From NCBI GenBank assembly GCA_016711295.1, contig JADJTE010000031.1:170645-234644 (forward strand): a stretch of 64,000 nucleotides of DNA. The letters are read 5' to 3'. Shown in pieces: positions 1 through 8,780 of the stretch; positions within the stretch are counted from its first letter, which is position 1; the number at the start of each line of letters is the position of its first letter. The notes under the pieces were generated by a model that ran no database searches, had not been told where the DNA came from, and worked only from the letters and a program-made list of their open reading frames with translations. The DNA is from Sphingobacteriales bacterium (GTDB taxonomy: Bacteria > Bacteroidota > Bacteroidia > Chitinophagales > UBA2359). Made by a program: the position numbers and the translations under genes.

Positions 1-574
1 CGGTAATGCCTCCAACGGCTGTTGGGTTGCCGAGTAGCCCTTGGGCGCGGCGCACCATCTCTTGCGCGGCTTTGCGCGTAAAAGTGAGCAGCAAAATTTC
101 AGAGGGCGGAATACCATTTTCGAGCATATAGCTAAGCCGATATATGACTGTGCGCGTTTTTCCGCTTCCTGCACCTGCAATCACTAATACAGGTCCTTTC
201 AAGGTAGTTGCCGCTAAGTATTGTCCGCTATTCAGGCTATTTCGGTAATCTATTTGGTAGCGGCGCGTATCGGTGCTGGGTGGTGGTTCGGCAATTATTT
301 TTTGGTCTATATCGGCAATTATTTTTTGTAGCCGTTGCAAGCGTTCTTCGTCGGTATCGTCTAACAACAGCGGGCTATAATCGCTTAGGCGGACGCGGGC
401 GATGTCTTGCGAAGGGTTGTCCCACGAAGTAATTCGAAATGACCCATACGTTTCGGCTTTTACCTTTTGCCCATAGGTAGCCGTAAATGCTTTCAGGAAC
501 GACTCTACTTGCTCCTCCTTACTTTCAGGAGTGGTATTAGGGTCGTCGTGGGGGCTATGCGGTGGCTGTGGCAT
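1..574 (-). CDS. UvrD/PcrA-type superfamily 1 DNA helicase, N-terminal part (cut by window edge)
   Basis: The gene runs leftward off the window, so only about 191 N-terminal residues are visible. They hold an SF1 helicase Q-motif (LNSGQYLAAT, about residue 111), a Walker A loop (AGAGSGKT, about residue 133) and motif Ia (LLLTFTRKAAQEM, about residue 162). This order is characteristic of UvrD/PcrA/Rep, ATP-dependent 3'-5' helicases of DNA repair and replication restart. The first 100 residues are an acidic, Pro-rich extension that I do not recognise; UvrD proper usually starts close to the Q-motif. The ATG at 574 is the only good start in frame. A TACTTTTG box lies at 611-618. Which SF1A member it is cannot be settled without the C-terminus. 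Confidence 0.85.
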   Translation of the reverse strand, partial: MPQPPHSPHDDPNTTPESKEEQVESFLKAFTATYGQKVKAETYGSFRITSWDNPSQDIARVRLSDYSPLLLDDTDEERLQRLQKIIADIDQKIIAEPPPSTDTRRYQIDYRNSLNSGQYLAATTLKGPVLVIAGAGSGKTRTVIYRLSYMLENGIPPSEILLLTFTRKAAQEMVRRAQGLLGNPTAVGGIT

Positions 575-610
575 GGTGGGATAATGGGTTAGATGTAATA
601 TCCAAGACCA

Positions 611-618
611 CAAAAGTA
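611..618 (-). promoter_or_regulatory. Putative Bacteroidota -7 box for the helicase gene
   Basis: On the minus strand this reads TACTTTTG, matching the TAnnTTTG sigma-70 -7 consensus of Bacteroidota. It lies 37 bases before the helicase ATG. No clear -33 TTTG at standard spacing was found. Confidence 0.35.
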
Positions 619-725
619 CGAAATAAGTGCCAAACCATAGGGTAAGCAGGCAAAAATATAGGGTTGAGGCGTATAATACAGCAAAGAAACTGCCAATTAC
701 GACCACAACGCCAGGCTACAACACG

Positions 726-763
726 AAATGCCCTGGCGACACAGCGAGGTCGTCAGGGCATTT
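726..763. terminator. Hairpin between the PorE-like gene and the helicase gene
   Basis: A 15 bp stem (AAATGCCCTGGCGAC paired with GTCGTCAGGGCATTT, one G-T pair) with an 8-base loop. It lies just after the stop of the leftward PorE-like gene and before the helicase promoter, where a terminator is expected. The T-tract is better on the plus strand than on the minus strand. Confidence 0.5.
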
Positions 764-787
764 GTCTTTTTAGGAGATGTGTGCGAT

Positions 788-3700
788 TTATCTACCTACG
801 CGCAAGCCATTTTGGAAAGTTACGAGGTATGCCTCGCCAAAACCGCGTTGTTTGGCTTTATAGAGCGCGTCTTCGGCAGCGGCTTTGTCGGAGAATGTGC
901 CCAACATAATGCGTTTAGTACCTGTGGGGGTATCTTCGGCTTCTACGGCACCCAATTCGTTCAAGGAACTGAACTGTGCTACATCGGGGTCGCGGTAGTT
1001 GCCTATCTGTATTTTGTATTCCATGCTGCTCGACGAAGGCGAATCTACGTTGCCCGAAGCGGCGGGCGTGCTGCTCGTAGATGCTGTGTCGTAGCTACTG
1101 CCCATACTGCCGCCCGTGTTAGTGCTTTCGGCGGGAGCTACGCTTTTAGGTGCTGACGTGCTGCTGCTTGTTTTATAGCTACTCGAAGCAGCGGGTGCGC
1201 TATATGTGCTTGACGAGGTATGGCTGCTCGACGAGGACGATTGATAGGTGCTGCCCGACGATGATGAGCTAGTGCTACTGCCGCTGCCCGCGTTGAGTGT
1301 TACGCCGCAGCAATTTACAAATTTGGGGTCGCTACTATAAGAGGTGCTGCTTCCAACCATGCCCAATTGGTCGTAGTAAGTGCCGCTGCTGACGCTACCG
1401 CTCGTACTGCTCGTACTTGTGCTACTGCTCGACCAAGCACCACTGTCGCTATAAGTGCCGCTGCTCGACGATGATTCGGTGTCGCTTGTTGCCGATTTGT
1501 AGTAGTTTTTGCCGCGGTGATAGTCCGATTTGTAGTAGTAGCGCGGCAAACTTTGCAAACCACCGCCTACGTCATAGCCTGTAATCACAAATTCGGTGCG
1601 GCGGTTTTCTTGGTGTTTAGCGTTAGAACAAGGCACGCCGTCGGCGCAGTCGTTGGCTAATTGAGTTTCGCCAAAACCCTTGGCAGTGATGTCTTCCGAG
1701 TTTATGCCGCGTCCGAGCAGATAGTCGCGAGCCGATTGAGCGCGGCTATCCGATAGGGCTTGGTTATACTCGTGCGTACCGCGTGCGTCGGTGTGCGAGC
1801 GCAACTCGATTTTTAAGCCCGGATTTTCAGCCATTAAGCGCACTACTTTGTCCAATTCGGGTTTGGCATCGGCGCGTATGTTCGATTTGTCAAAATCGTA
1901 GTAGATATGGTTGAGTTTCATCCAATCGGGCAGGGTGCTTATATTGCTCTTGCCACCGCCATCGGGTATATAAGGTGCTTTGCCATTAGCATCAAGAACC
2001 GGTTTTCCGTTGCCGTCGACGGGAATACGCCCCATGCCCAAATCGACGGTAAGTGGTTTGGAGCAATCAACGCCCTTAGACGATACCGTTTTTGTTTCGG
2101 AAAAGTAAAATTCTTTCTGAGCAAATACGGTATAATCCGATTCGCTCGCCATCGAAAATTCATAAGCACCGTCCGAACCCGTCACGAAAGTTTTTTCTTC
2201 GCGTGTATTGAGGTCGGTTAGTTTTACGATAGCTCCGTTTACGGCTTTACCCGTCGTTTTGTCGGTGATTTTTCCCTTTACGCTGCACGGTCCGCCTGCA
2301 CCGCCCGCAGGAGTATCGGGAATACCGTCGCCATCGGTATCTATCATATTGTCTTTGCCTGTACCTGCATCTTTTTTGGGGCATATCGGTATTTTAATAT
2401 CTATTTGCGCACTCGATACATCAATCGTATTGACGTTTTGCGTGCCGTCTTCGTAGCCCTCTTTGCTGGCGGCTACGACATACTCTCTGCCCGGCGACAT
2501 AGGAAATGTAAATGTGCCGCTGGCATTGGTTTTGCGTTTTTGCATCACCGCGCCGCCCTCTTTCAGTTCTACTACGGCATCTTGGATGGGTTTTTGGGTA
2601 TTACAATCCACCACAATACCCGTCATAATATTGTTGAGGCGTGTGAAACTATAAATGTCGTCGTCGCCTTTTCCGCCGGGGCGGTTAGACGAGAAATAGC
2701 CGTTTTCGTTTTTCTCATCGATGATAAGCGCGAAATCGTCGGCATTGGTATTGATAGGATAGCGCAAGTTTTCAGCTTGACTCCATGTTCCGTCGCTCAG
2801 TTGTTTGGTCGAAAAAATATCTAAGCCGCCCAAGCCAGGCAAGGCATCGGACGAGAAAAATAGCGTGCCATCTTTTGCCATGAACGGAAACATCTCGTTG
2901 CCTTCGGTATTGATTTCAGGACCAATATTTTCGGGCTGTCCCCAACTATCACCGCTTTTATAGCTCACATATAAATCTGTACCACCATAGCCGCCCGGCA
3001 TATCCGACACAAAATAGAGGGCTTGCCCATCGGCACTTAGGGTAGGGTGTCCAACCGAATAATCGTCGTTATTGAAAGGCATACTTTTAACGCTGCCAAA
3101 CTTATCATCGCCGCCTTCGGCTTTGGCTTCAAAAATTTGTAGATTGACCGTTTTTAGTTTTTCCTCTGTATCGTAGCCTATTCTACCTTTATAATAGCTG
3201 TTGCGCGTAAAATACATCGTGCCGTAGTCGCTCGTGAATGCGAGCGTACCCTCGTGCAAATAGGTATTGACCGTCCCTTTGAACGTTTCACCTTTGGTTA
3301 ATTGGGCCGGATTTTCGCCTTCTTTTTTGGCATAGAACAAATCTAAGAAAGGTTGTTCGCGCCAATTATATTCCATCTCGTTGTTTTTGACGTTTTCTTC
3401 GGACGCATAAATGATACCTTCTTTATAAAACGCAGGACCGAAATCAGCCTTTGCCGAATTGACATTGTTGGCAAGCGTAATTTGATATATGCCTGGGTCA
3501 GTCATAAAATAAGTTGCTTGTTCGCAGGCTTCTACTTGGCGCAAGCCGCGTGTATCGGCGGGCACTAATTGGGCATACTGCAAAAACTGTTGTTTGGCTT
3601 CTTCAAATTTGCCATTCGATTTGAGTGCCATACCGTAGTAATATTTATGGATAGGCTCGCTTTCGGACAATTGCACAACTTGCTCGTACCAATATTCTGC

Positions 3701-3931
3701 TTCGACAGGCATGTTCATAAAGCGATAGCAATCGGCAAGTTTGATTTTAGCTTCGCCGATGTCTTCTTTTGCCAATATCTTTTTGTAGGCTTCTGCGGCT
3801 TCGGGAAAAGAGAACTTGTCGAAAAGGTCGTTCGCCTTTTTAGTTTTACTATCTTGCGCAGATACCGATACCGTTGCTATAAAACAGCACAATAGCAGTA
3901 GTAGTAAGTGGCTTAGGTGTATCTTTTTCAT
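788..3931 (-). CDS. PorE-like envelope protein: TPR, PD40 propeller, CRD, OmpA domain, Ser-rich linker, SPOR-like tail
   Basis: A 1047-residue intact protein with a signal peptide (first ~25 residues). Domain order: TPR-like helices (~30-115); PD40/WD40 beta-propeller (~150-430, with blades such as GHPTLSADGQALYFVSD); two carboxypeptidase-regulatory-like beta domains (~435-510 and ~545-625); OmpA peptidoglycan-binding domain (~670-785, with FDKSNIRADAKPELD and LRSHTDARGTHEYNQ and RRTEFVITG). This is the known architecture of PorE, a peptidoglycan-associated T9SS component. Beyond the OmpA domain comes a Ser/Thr-rich stretch of roughly 170 residues and then a module starting YKIQIGNYRDP that resembles a SPOR domain. 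That extension is unusual for the family. PorP/SprF at 35242-36202 and the many T9SS cargo genes nearby support a T9SS or envelope role. The exact role is inferred. Confidence 0.8.
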   Translation of the reverse strand: MKKIHLSHLLLLLLCCFIATVSVSAQDSKTKKANDLFDKFSFPEAAEAYKKILAKEDIGEAKIKLADCYRFMNMPVEAEYWYEQVVQLSESEPIHKYYYGMALKSNGKFEEAKQQFLQYAQLVPADTRGLRQVEACEQATYFMTDPGIYQITLANNVNSAKADFGPAFYKEGIIYASEENVKNNEMEYNWREQPFLDLFYAKKEGENPAQLTKGETFKGTVNTYLHEGTLAFTSDYGTMYFTRNSYYKGRIGYDTEEKLKTVNLQIFEAKAEGGDDKFGSVKSMPFNNDDYSVGHPTLSADGQALYFVSDMPGGYGGTDLYVSYKSGDSWGQPENIGPEINTEGNEMFPFMAKDGTLFFSSDALPGLGGLDIFSTKQLSDGTWSQAENLRYPINTNADDFALIIDEKNENGYFSSNRPGGKGDDDIYSFTRLNNIMTGIVVDCNTQKPIQDAVVELKEGGAVMQKRKTNASGTFTFPMSPGREYVVAASKEGYEDGTQNVNTIDVSSAQIDIKIPICPKKDAGTGKDNMIDTDGDGIPDTPAGGAGGPCSVKGKITDKTTGKAVNGAIVKLTDLNTREEKTFVTGSDGAYEFSMASESDYTVFAQKEFYFSETKTVSSKGVDCSKPLTVDLGMGRIPVDGNGKPVLDANGKAPYIPDGGGKSNISTLPDWMKLNHIYYDFDKSNIRADAKPELDKVVRLMAENPGLKIELRSHTDARGTHEYNQALSDSRAQSARDYLLGRGINSEDITAKGFGETQLANDCADGVPCSNAKHQENRRTEFVITGYDVGGGLQSLPRYYYKSDYHRGKNYYKSATSDTESSSSSGTYSDSGAWSSSSTSTSSTSGSVSSGTYYDQLGMVGSSTSYSSDPKFVNCCGVTLNAGSGSSTSSSSSGSTYQSSSSSSHTSSSTYSAPAASSSYKTSSSTSAPKSVAPAESTNTGGSMGSSYDTASTSSTPAASGNVDSPSSSSMEYKIQIGNYRDPDVAQFSSLNELGAVEAEDTPTGTKRIMLGTFSDKAAAEDALYKAKQRGFGEAYLVTFQNGLRVGR

Positions 3932-4082
3932 CAGAGAAAGATTTTTTTTTATGATGTTAGTTGATTTTCCGTTCTACGTACAAAAACAATACCAATTGCA
4001 GCAAGTTAGTGTTGTGCGTGTCACAAAATTGTTTTTTCAAATAGCGAAGTTACTACTTTATATGTGAATGTAGGCTTAATGT

Positions 4083-4100
4083 TGAAACAATATTGTTTCA
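4083..4100. promoter_or_regulatory. 18 bp perfect palindrome upstream of the PorE-like gene
   Basis: TGAAACAATATTGTTTCA reads identically on both strands. It lies about 150 bases upstream of the PorE-like start codon. It is the size and form of a dimeric regulator operator, but no regulator is identified and no second copy was seen. Confidence 0.35.
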
Positions 4101-4361
4101 TACTTGCCTAACTACAATATGCTGTAAATAGCCTTTGTTTTTTGGCTTAAAAGGTTTAATAGAGCAAAAAAAATAAAATCAATCGCTTGCCAATACATAA
4201 GCACGAAGCCTCACAAAATTGTCAGCAATCTTGTGTTAAACCCTATAAACTGCGCAAATAAATGACTTTTTTATGACATTTTTTTTGTCATTTCCTCGCA
4301 AATAAACCTCCAAAGGACTTAGATAGAAGTTGCCTATTGTCATATTATGCTTTGTTGGGGC

Positions 4362-4425
4362 TACAAATGGGATTAATAGCGCGTAAAAAGTCACCCGCTT
4401 TTTACGCGCTTACAAGCCATTTGTA
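4362..4425. terminator. Nested hairpin downstream of the T9SS cargo gene
   Basis: The inner part, 4379-4409, is a perfect 12 bp stem (GCGCGTAAAAAG / CTTTTTACGCGC) with a 7-base loop. The outer arms TACAAATGG (4362-4370) and CCATTTGTA (4417-4425) also pair. It lies after the end of the leftward cargo gene at 4559 and abuts the 113 bp element, so it may be a terminator or part of a mobile-element end. Confidence 0.45.
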
Positions 4426-4535
4426 ATTATTTAGCCTTGTAGGGGGAACTAATCGAATATGCAGCGATGTCAGGCATTATTAGATAAGTATTGCTCATTA
4501 CCCCATACCCAAAACCCTATACCCTAAATAGTTAC
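4423..4535 (+). repeat. 113 bp dispersed inverted-repeat element, copy 1
   Basis: Begins GTAATTATTTAG and ends CTAAATAGTTAC, so the termini are near-perfect 12 bp inverted repeats. The interior is almost identical to copies at 35120, 48556, 57705 and 61123. It has no coding capacity and lies just after the 3' end of a T9SS cargo gene. Confidence 0.85.
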
Positions 4536-4558
4536 TCCAACTTTAAGCATTATTGCAA

Positions 4559-6316
4559 TTATTCATTCCCAATCACCACCCGCCCACTTTGCAGCACCGC
4601 ATCGGGCGAGTAGCAAGTCCAAAAGTACAAACCCTGCGGCAAATCGGCTACATCTAAGCGAACCGAACCGCCATTAGCCCGCAGAGCCAAACGCCGCACT
4701 GCCCGACCCATAGCATCGTACAAGCTAAATTGTAGCTCGTGGCTTGATGATAGTGCGCCCACCGCCTCCAAGTGAAGCACCTCACTCGCGGGGTTGGGCA
4801 GGACGCTGATGTGGTAGGTGGGCACAGCCACCTGACCCACCGCCGTAGGCACAACCGAAAATTGCTGCGTCACCGTAGCCGTATCCGTACAAACAAAAGC
4901 GGTAAGCGTAGCCGCATACTGCCCTTGCGTAGCATAGTTGTGCGTGACCAAGGCGGGGCAAGCCCCGTAGCCCTGCCCACACACAAAGGACGGCGAACCG
5001 TCTCCGAAATCCCACACGTAATAACCGCCGTCTATGCTGTCGGGATAGACGTACTGCGATAGGTTTTGAAAGCCGACCTCCAAGGGGCTGTCGCCTGTTT
5101 GGTAGGTGCTGAACGCTGCTTGGGGTTCGGTGAGCAAGCCCATGCAGTTGGTTTTGACCATATAGACCAAAGCCTTGCCTATCGCCGACGTGTCTTTGCG
5201 CCCCATGACCAAGTAGCCGCCGTCGTTGGTGGGGGCTATGCAGTAGCCGTAATCTTTTTCGGGACCGCCGTAATCCCTTGCCCACAATACATTGCCCGAA
5301 CTGTCGGTTTTGGCGATGCAGAGGTTGGATTGGTTATAGGTAGGTGGCATATACCTAATACCTGCCACAACATATTCGCGCCCTTCGTTGACTATAATAG
5401 CTTGTCCTATGGCGTGAATTTCCTCTAAGGCGTGCCACCATAACAAATTGCCCAAGGTATCGGCTTTGCCAATCAAGCCCCTTTTTCCGCCTGTGGGGGT
5501 GCCGTAACGTCCCACAAACACCATTTTTTGGTCGGGTGTCCAATCGCAGTCGCCAATGCCGTCAGAGGTTCCCAAGGGAAAAGCTGTTTTCCACAGTATA
5601 TTGCCCATCGAATCGGTTCTTGCCACAATAAGTCGTTTTCTGAGGGGTTTACAGAGCTCACGCCGTCTTGGTTGCCCCAATAAAACACATCGCTGCTGTT
5701 AGGTATGGCAAGTACTCGGTGGATATTGCTGTGCTTGGTGGTATCGAAATCGGCACTATAACGGTGCTGCCACAATACCTCGCCTCAGGCGGTGGTTTTG
5801 GCGGCGTAGGCGACCTAAGGGTCGTAATTGGGGTGTAGATAATGCCAACTCCCATAGTATAGCTATTGTTAATAGTAGGGCTTATGCCAAAAAAGCCTGT
5901 GTGAAATAAATCGCTTTCTATAAAAAACAAATCAGTTTGCAAACATGTATCATTGATAATTTGCAGAAAACCAGTATCACCGATTATTGAATTATTAAAA
6001 GATGTTCCCGCGCATATGTACGTATTGTCTTCTTTAAAAATGGAATTAATATTTGAATTTGTGTTTATATTATTGTATATTTCTTGATGAATGATATTTC
6101 CATAATTATCCAATATTAGACCATAGGCATAAGCATATGCTTGTGTAGGGGCGTGTACCGACCAAAAGCGATATAATGCTCGTTGTGGGGTTCTACAATA
6201 ATTATATCGTGTATGTCAGACCAAGGTTCTAATGTCTTTTGAAAATATTTGGGTTGCCCTTGCCCATTTGCCCAAAAATGACAGCAAAGCAGTATAGTCA
6301 TAAATAATGCTTTCAT
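4559..6316 (-). pseudogene. T9SS cargo with PKD domain and type A sorting domain, frame broken at several points
   Basis: The locus starts at the ATG at 6316 with a signal peptide (MKALFMTILLCCHFWANGQ) and would encode about 585 residues. Reading shifts frame near 6115, near 5780 and near 5650. The fragments join into one sensible protein: repeated 'GNILW'-type blades (as in delta-60/beta-propeller secreted proteins), a PKD-like domain (DGGYYVWDFGDGSPSF), then a T9SS type A C-terminal domain (PNPASEVLHLEA ... LPQGLYFWTCYSP). The last ~579 bases are nearly identical to those of the gene at 6947-8697, and the total lengths also match, so the two are tandem paralogs. It could be a true pseudogene or intact with several sequencing indels. 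The upstream gene at 6392 is on the same strand. Confidence 0.7.
4571..5149 (-). repeat. Near-identical 3' module shared by tandem paralogs, copy 1
   Basis: About 579 bases encoding the PKD-like and T9SS sorting domains match 6954-7527 almost base for base. Identity ends sharply at the codons for NCMGL, upstream of which the two genes differ strongly. Confidence 0.85.
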
Positions 6317-6391
6317 GGTTTTTTTATTTAACAAATTAAACAAAAATTGGCAAGCACCTATAAAGTGCTTACCAATTCTATACATAAAACA

Positions 6392-6925
6392 TTATTTAAT
6401 GACGACCAATTTATTGCTCGCCAAAACGCCACGCTCGCAGTGTAGCAGGTAGTAGTACATGCCGTTAGGTATCTGGCTTAGGTCCATGTGCAGCATACCG
6501 CTATTTTGTAGGGCTTTTTGCATCATAAGTTGACCACTCACGCTGTATAATTGCCAATTAGCTGTTTCGTTGTCAGGTATATGGTAGCTCATATCAACGC
6601 TATTTGCAGCAGGATTAGGCATTACTTTCAAATAGTTATCGCCTACGTTGTTATTTGTCATTTTAAAGGCAATGCTACCCAAGTTGTTAGTGCCAATAAA
6701 AGTAGCTGCTGCATCGGGCAAAAGGGGCAAGGGTATTCTGAACTCCTCGCCGTATAGCATATATAACAAGGCGTGCGCCTCAAAGCGGCGCGGCTGCCAC
6801 TGTGGGCTATTTGGCGCACCTGGCGCTTCTTGGCGGGGTAAGTCGTATGCTGCCTTAGCTAAAAGGTCGGTTTGGAACGACAAAATTAGGCAGGTCAAAA
6901 ATAATGTTTTAAGCGAAGTATTCAT
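6392..6925 (-). CDS. Small T9SS-sorted secreted protein
   Basis: An intact 177-residue protein. Residues 1-23 form a signal peptide (SFQTDLLAKA before the cleavage region). About 60 residues of unrecognised sequence follow, then a T9SS type A sorting domain (VMPNPAANSVDMSYHIPD, GMYYYLLHCERG, terminal KLVVIK). It therefore has export and sorting signals with almost no passenger. It lies between the two tandem paralogs at 4559-6316 and 6947-8697 on the same strand, so it may be a reduced relative of them or a small surface peptide. No catalytic motif is visible. Confidence 0.75.
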   Translation of the reverse strand: MNTSLKTLFLTCLILSFQTDLLAKAAYDLPRQEAPGAPNSPQWQPRRFEAHALLYMLYGEEFRIPLPLLPDAAATFIGTNNLGSIAFKMTNNNVGDNYLKVMPNPAANSVDMSYHIPDNETANWQLYSVSGQLMMQKALQNSGMLHMDLSQIPNGMYYYLLHCERGVLASNKLVVIK

Positions 6926-6946
6926 TTTTAGTATAATAATTAAATG

Positions 6947-8697
6947 TTATTTAATCACCACCGCCCACTTTGCAGCACCGTCAGGCGAGTAGCAAGTCCA
7001 AAAGTACAAACCCTGCGGCAAATCGGCTACATCTAAGCGAACCGAACCGCCATTAGCCCGCAAAGCCAAACGCCGCACCGCCCGACCTGTGGCATCGTAC
7101 AAGCTAAATTGTAGCTCGTGGCTTGATGATAGTGCGCCAACCGCCTCCAAGTGAAGCACCTCACTCGCGGGGTTGGGCAATACGCTGATGTGGTAGGTGG
7201 GCACAGCCACCTGACCCACCGCCGTAGGCACAACCGAAAATTGCTGCGTCACCGTAGCCGTATCCGTGCAAACAAAGCGGTAAGCGTAGCCGCATACTGC
7301 CCTTTGCGTAGCATAGTTGTGCGTGACTGGGCGGGGCAAGCCCCGTAGCCCTGCCCACACACAAAGGGCGGCGAACCGTCTCCGAAATCCCACACGTAAT
7401 AACCGCCGTCTATGCTGTCGGGATAGACGTATTGCGATAGGTTTTGAAAGCCGACCTCCAAGGGGCTGTCGCCTGTTTGGTAGGTGCTGAACGCTGCTTG
7501 GGGTTCGGTGAGCAAGCCCATGCAGTTTACTTTTAGCACCGTCACCCTTGCCGTATCATTTTCCCGCGTCCGACCACCTATGACAAAACCACCGTCGCTG
7601 GCGGGCAACATAGCCCAAGCATAGTCGTCTTGCGAGCTACCATAAAAACGCTGCCAAAGCAACTGACCCGAAGGACTTATTTTGCACAACTCTACGTCTA
7701 AACTGCTACTGAGAAGGTCCTGACCACCACTCAAAAAAATATTTCCATCGGTAGTGAGCGTTATATTAGATGGATGATAGCCTTCAAATAAATCCACCCT
7801 GCGCCATTCCTCTTCCAAATCGGCATTGAGTTTGACAATTAAGCCCGATTGAGTAAACGGAAAATCATCGTGATTGGCAGTTCCTCCCGTAAGGAGATAC
7901 CCACCATCTGGCATAAGTATCATATCGCCTGCATATTCGATATGCCCATAGTCAATAAATGTGCTCCATTCGATATTGCCGTTTTCATCTATTTTTAGCA
8001 ACATGGCATCGCCAAAATAAAAATTGGCGTGGCGCGTACCTATGCCATAATAACCGCCGCCAGGGGCAGGCATCAGTTTATGTATCCACGAATAATAGGT
8101 GGTGCAGCAATTGTAATAGATGGTGTCCCACAATACATTTCCTTGGGGGTCTAATCGAATGAGGTAGGGGTGGGTGGGCGGTCCTACTACGGTGCTGTCG
8201 TAGGGTTGTATTTCGCCGCCCAACAAAAAACCGCCGTCGGGCGTGCGGCAAACTGTTTGGGCATGGTTCGTGTATTGGGTGCTGCCGACTATTTTACTAC
8301 TAAGCACCTGATAATTTGTATCTAATAAATAAAAGTATGCCGTACCATTGGCACCATTTTGATAAATAGTATCAATAAAGCCGCACAACCCAAACCCATT
8401 AGTTGTCTTGATGATGCTAAAAACATTGGCATTATAGGCTTGCTGCATTTTATCTATGCTATCAACTACGGAACCTTCCTTGTCAATGGTTAAAATAAAT
8501 GGGGCATACTCATTGAAAAAATTATCGCCCACTACTCCTGCAAATACATAGTTGTTGCTATTGTCTTGGGTCATTGTATTTGTCCACAAAGCCTGATTGT
8601 TTGTTTTGTATTTTTTGTAAAAGTACTTATTTTGACCCAAAAGAGGCGTAAATAAGTTTATACTAAATAATAAAGCATAAATTAGGACTATTTTCAT
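6947..8697 (-). CDS. T9SS cargo with PKD domain and type A sorting domain (frameshifted near 7340)
   Basis: Starts at the ATG at 8697 with a signal peptide (MKIVLIYALLFSINLFTPLLGQ). Residues ~30-390 contain repeated beta-strand units ending in LLKIDENGNIEW- or GNVLWDT-like motifs, as in secreted beta-propellers. Then come a PKD-like domain (DGGYYVWDFGDGSPPF) and a T9SS type A sorting domain. The frame is lost near 7325-7350 and regained downstream. Compared with the paralogous copy at 4571-5149 there are three small indels here (GTGACTGGGCGGGG against GTGACCAAGGCGGGG, plus one in a T-run and one in an A-run). The reading frame is otherwise open for 482 residues. Function beyond surface display is unknown. 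Confidence 0.75.
6954..7527 (-). repeat. Near-identical 3' module shared by tandem paralogs, copy 2
   Basis: Partner of 4571-5149, about 574 bases. It has indels relative to copy 1 that break the reading frame. Confidence 0.85.
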
Positions 8698-8780
8698 TGC
8701 TACTTGAATTTAATAGTTAAAAAATAAGCAAGCATTCCTTACAAGCAAAACCTATAAGAAGTGCTTGCCCTAATGCTTAA

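Larger units (their letters stand above)
3932..4558. other. Intergenic region with palindromes and a dispersed element
   Basis: 627 bases without a credible gene, AT-rich. It contains an 18 bp perfect palindrome at 4083-4100, a nested hairpin at 4362-4425 and one copy of the 113 bp dispersed element at 4423-4535. It must also carry the promoter of the leftward PorE-like gene, but no confident TAnnTTTG box was found. Confidence 0.7.
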
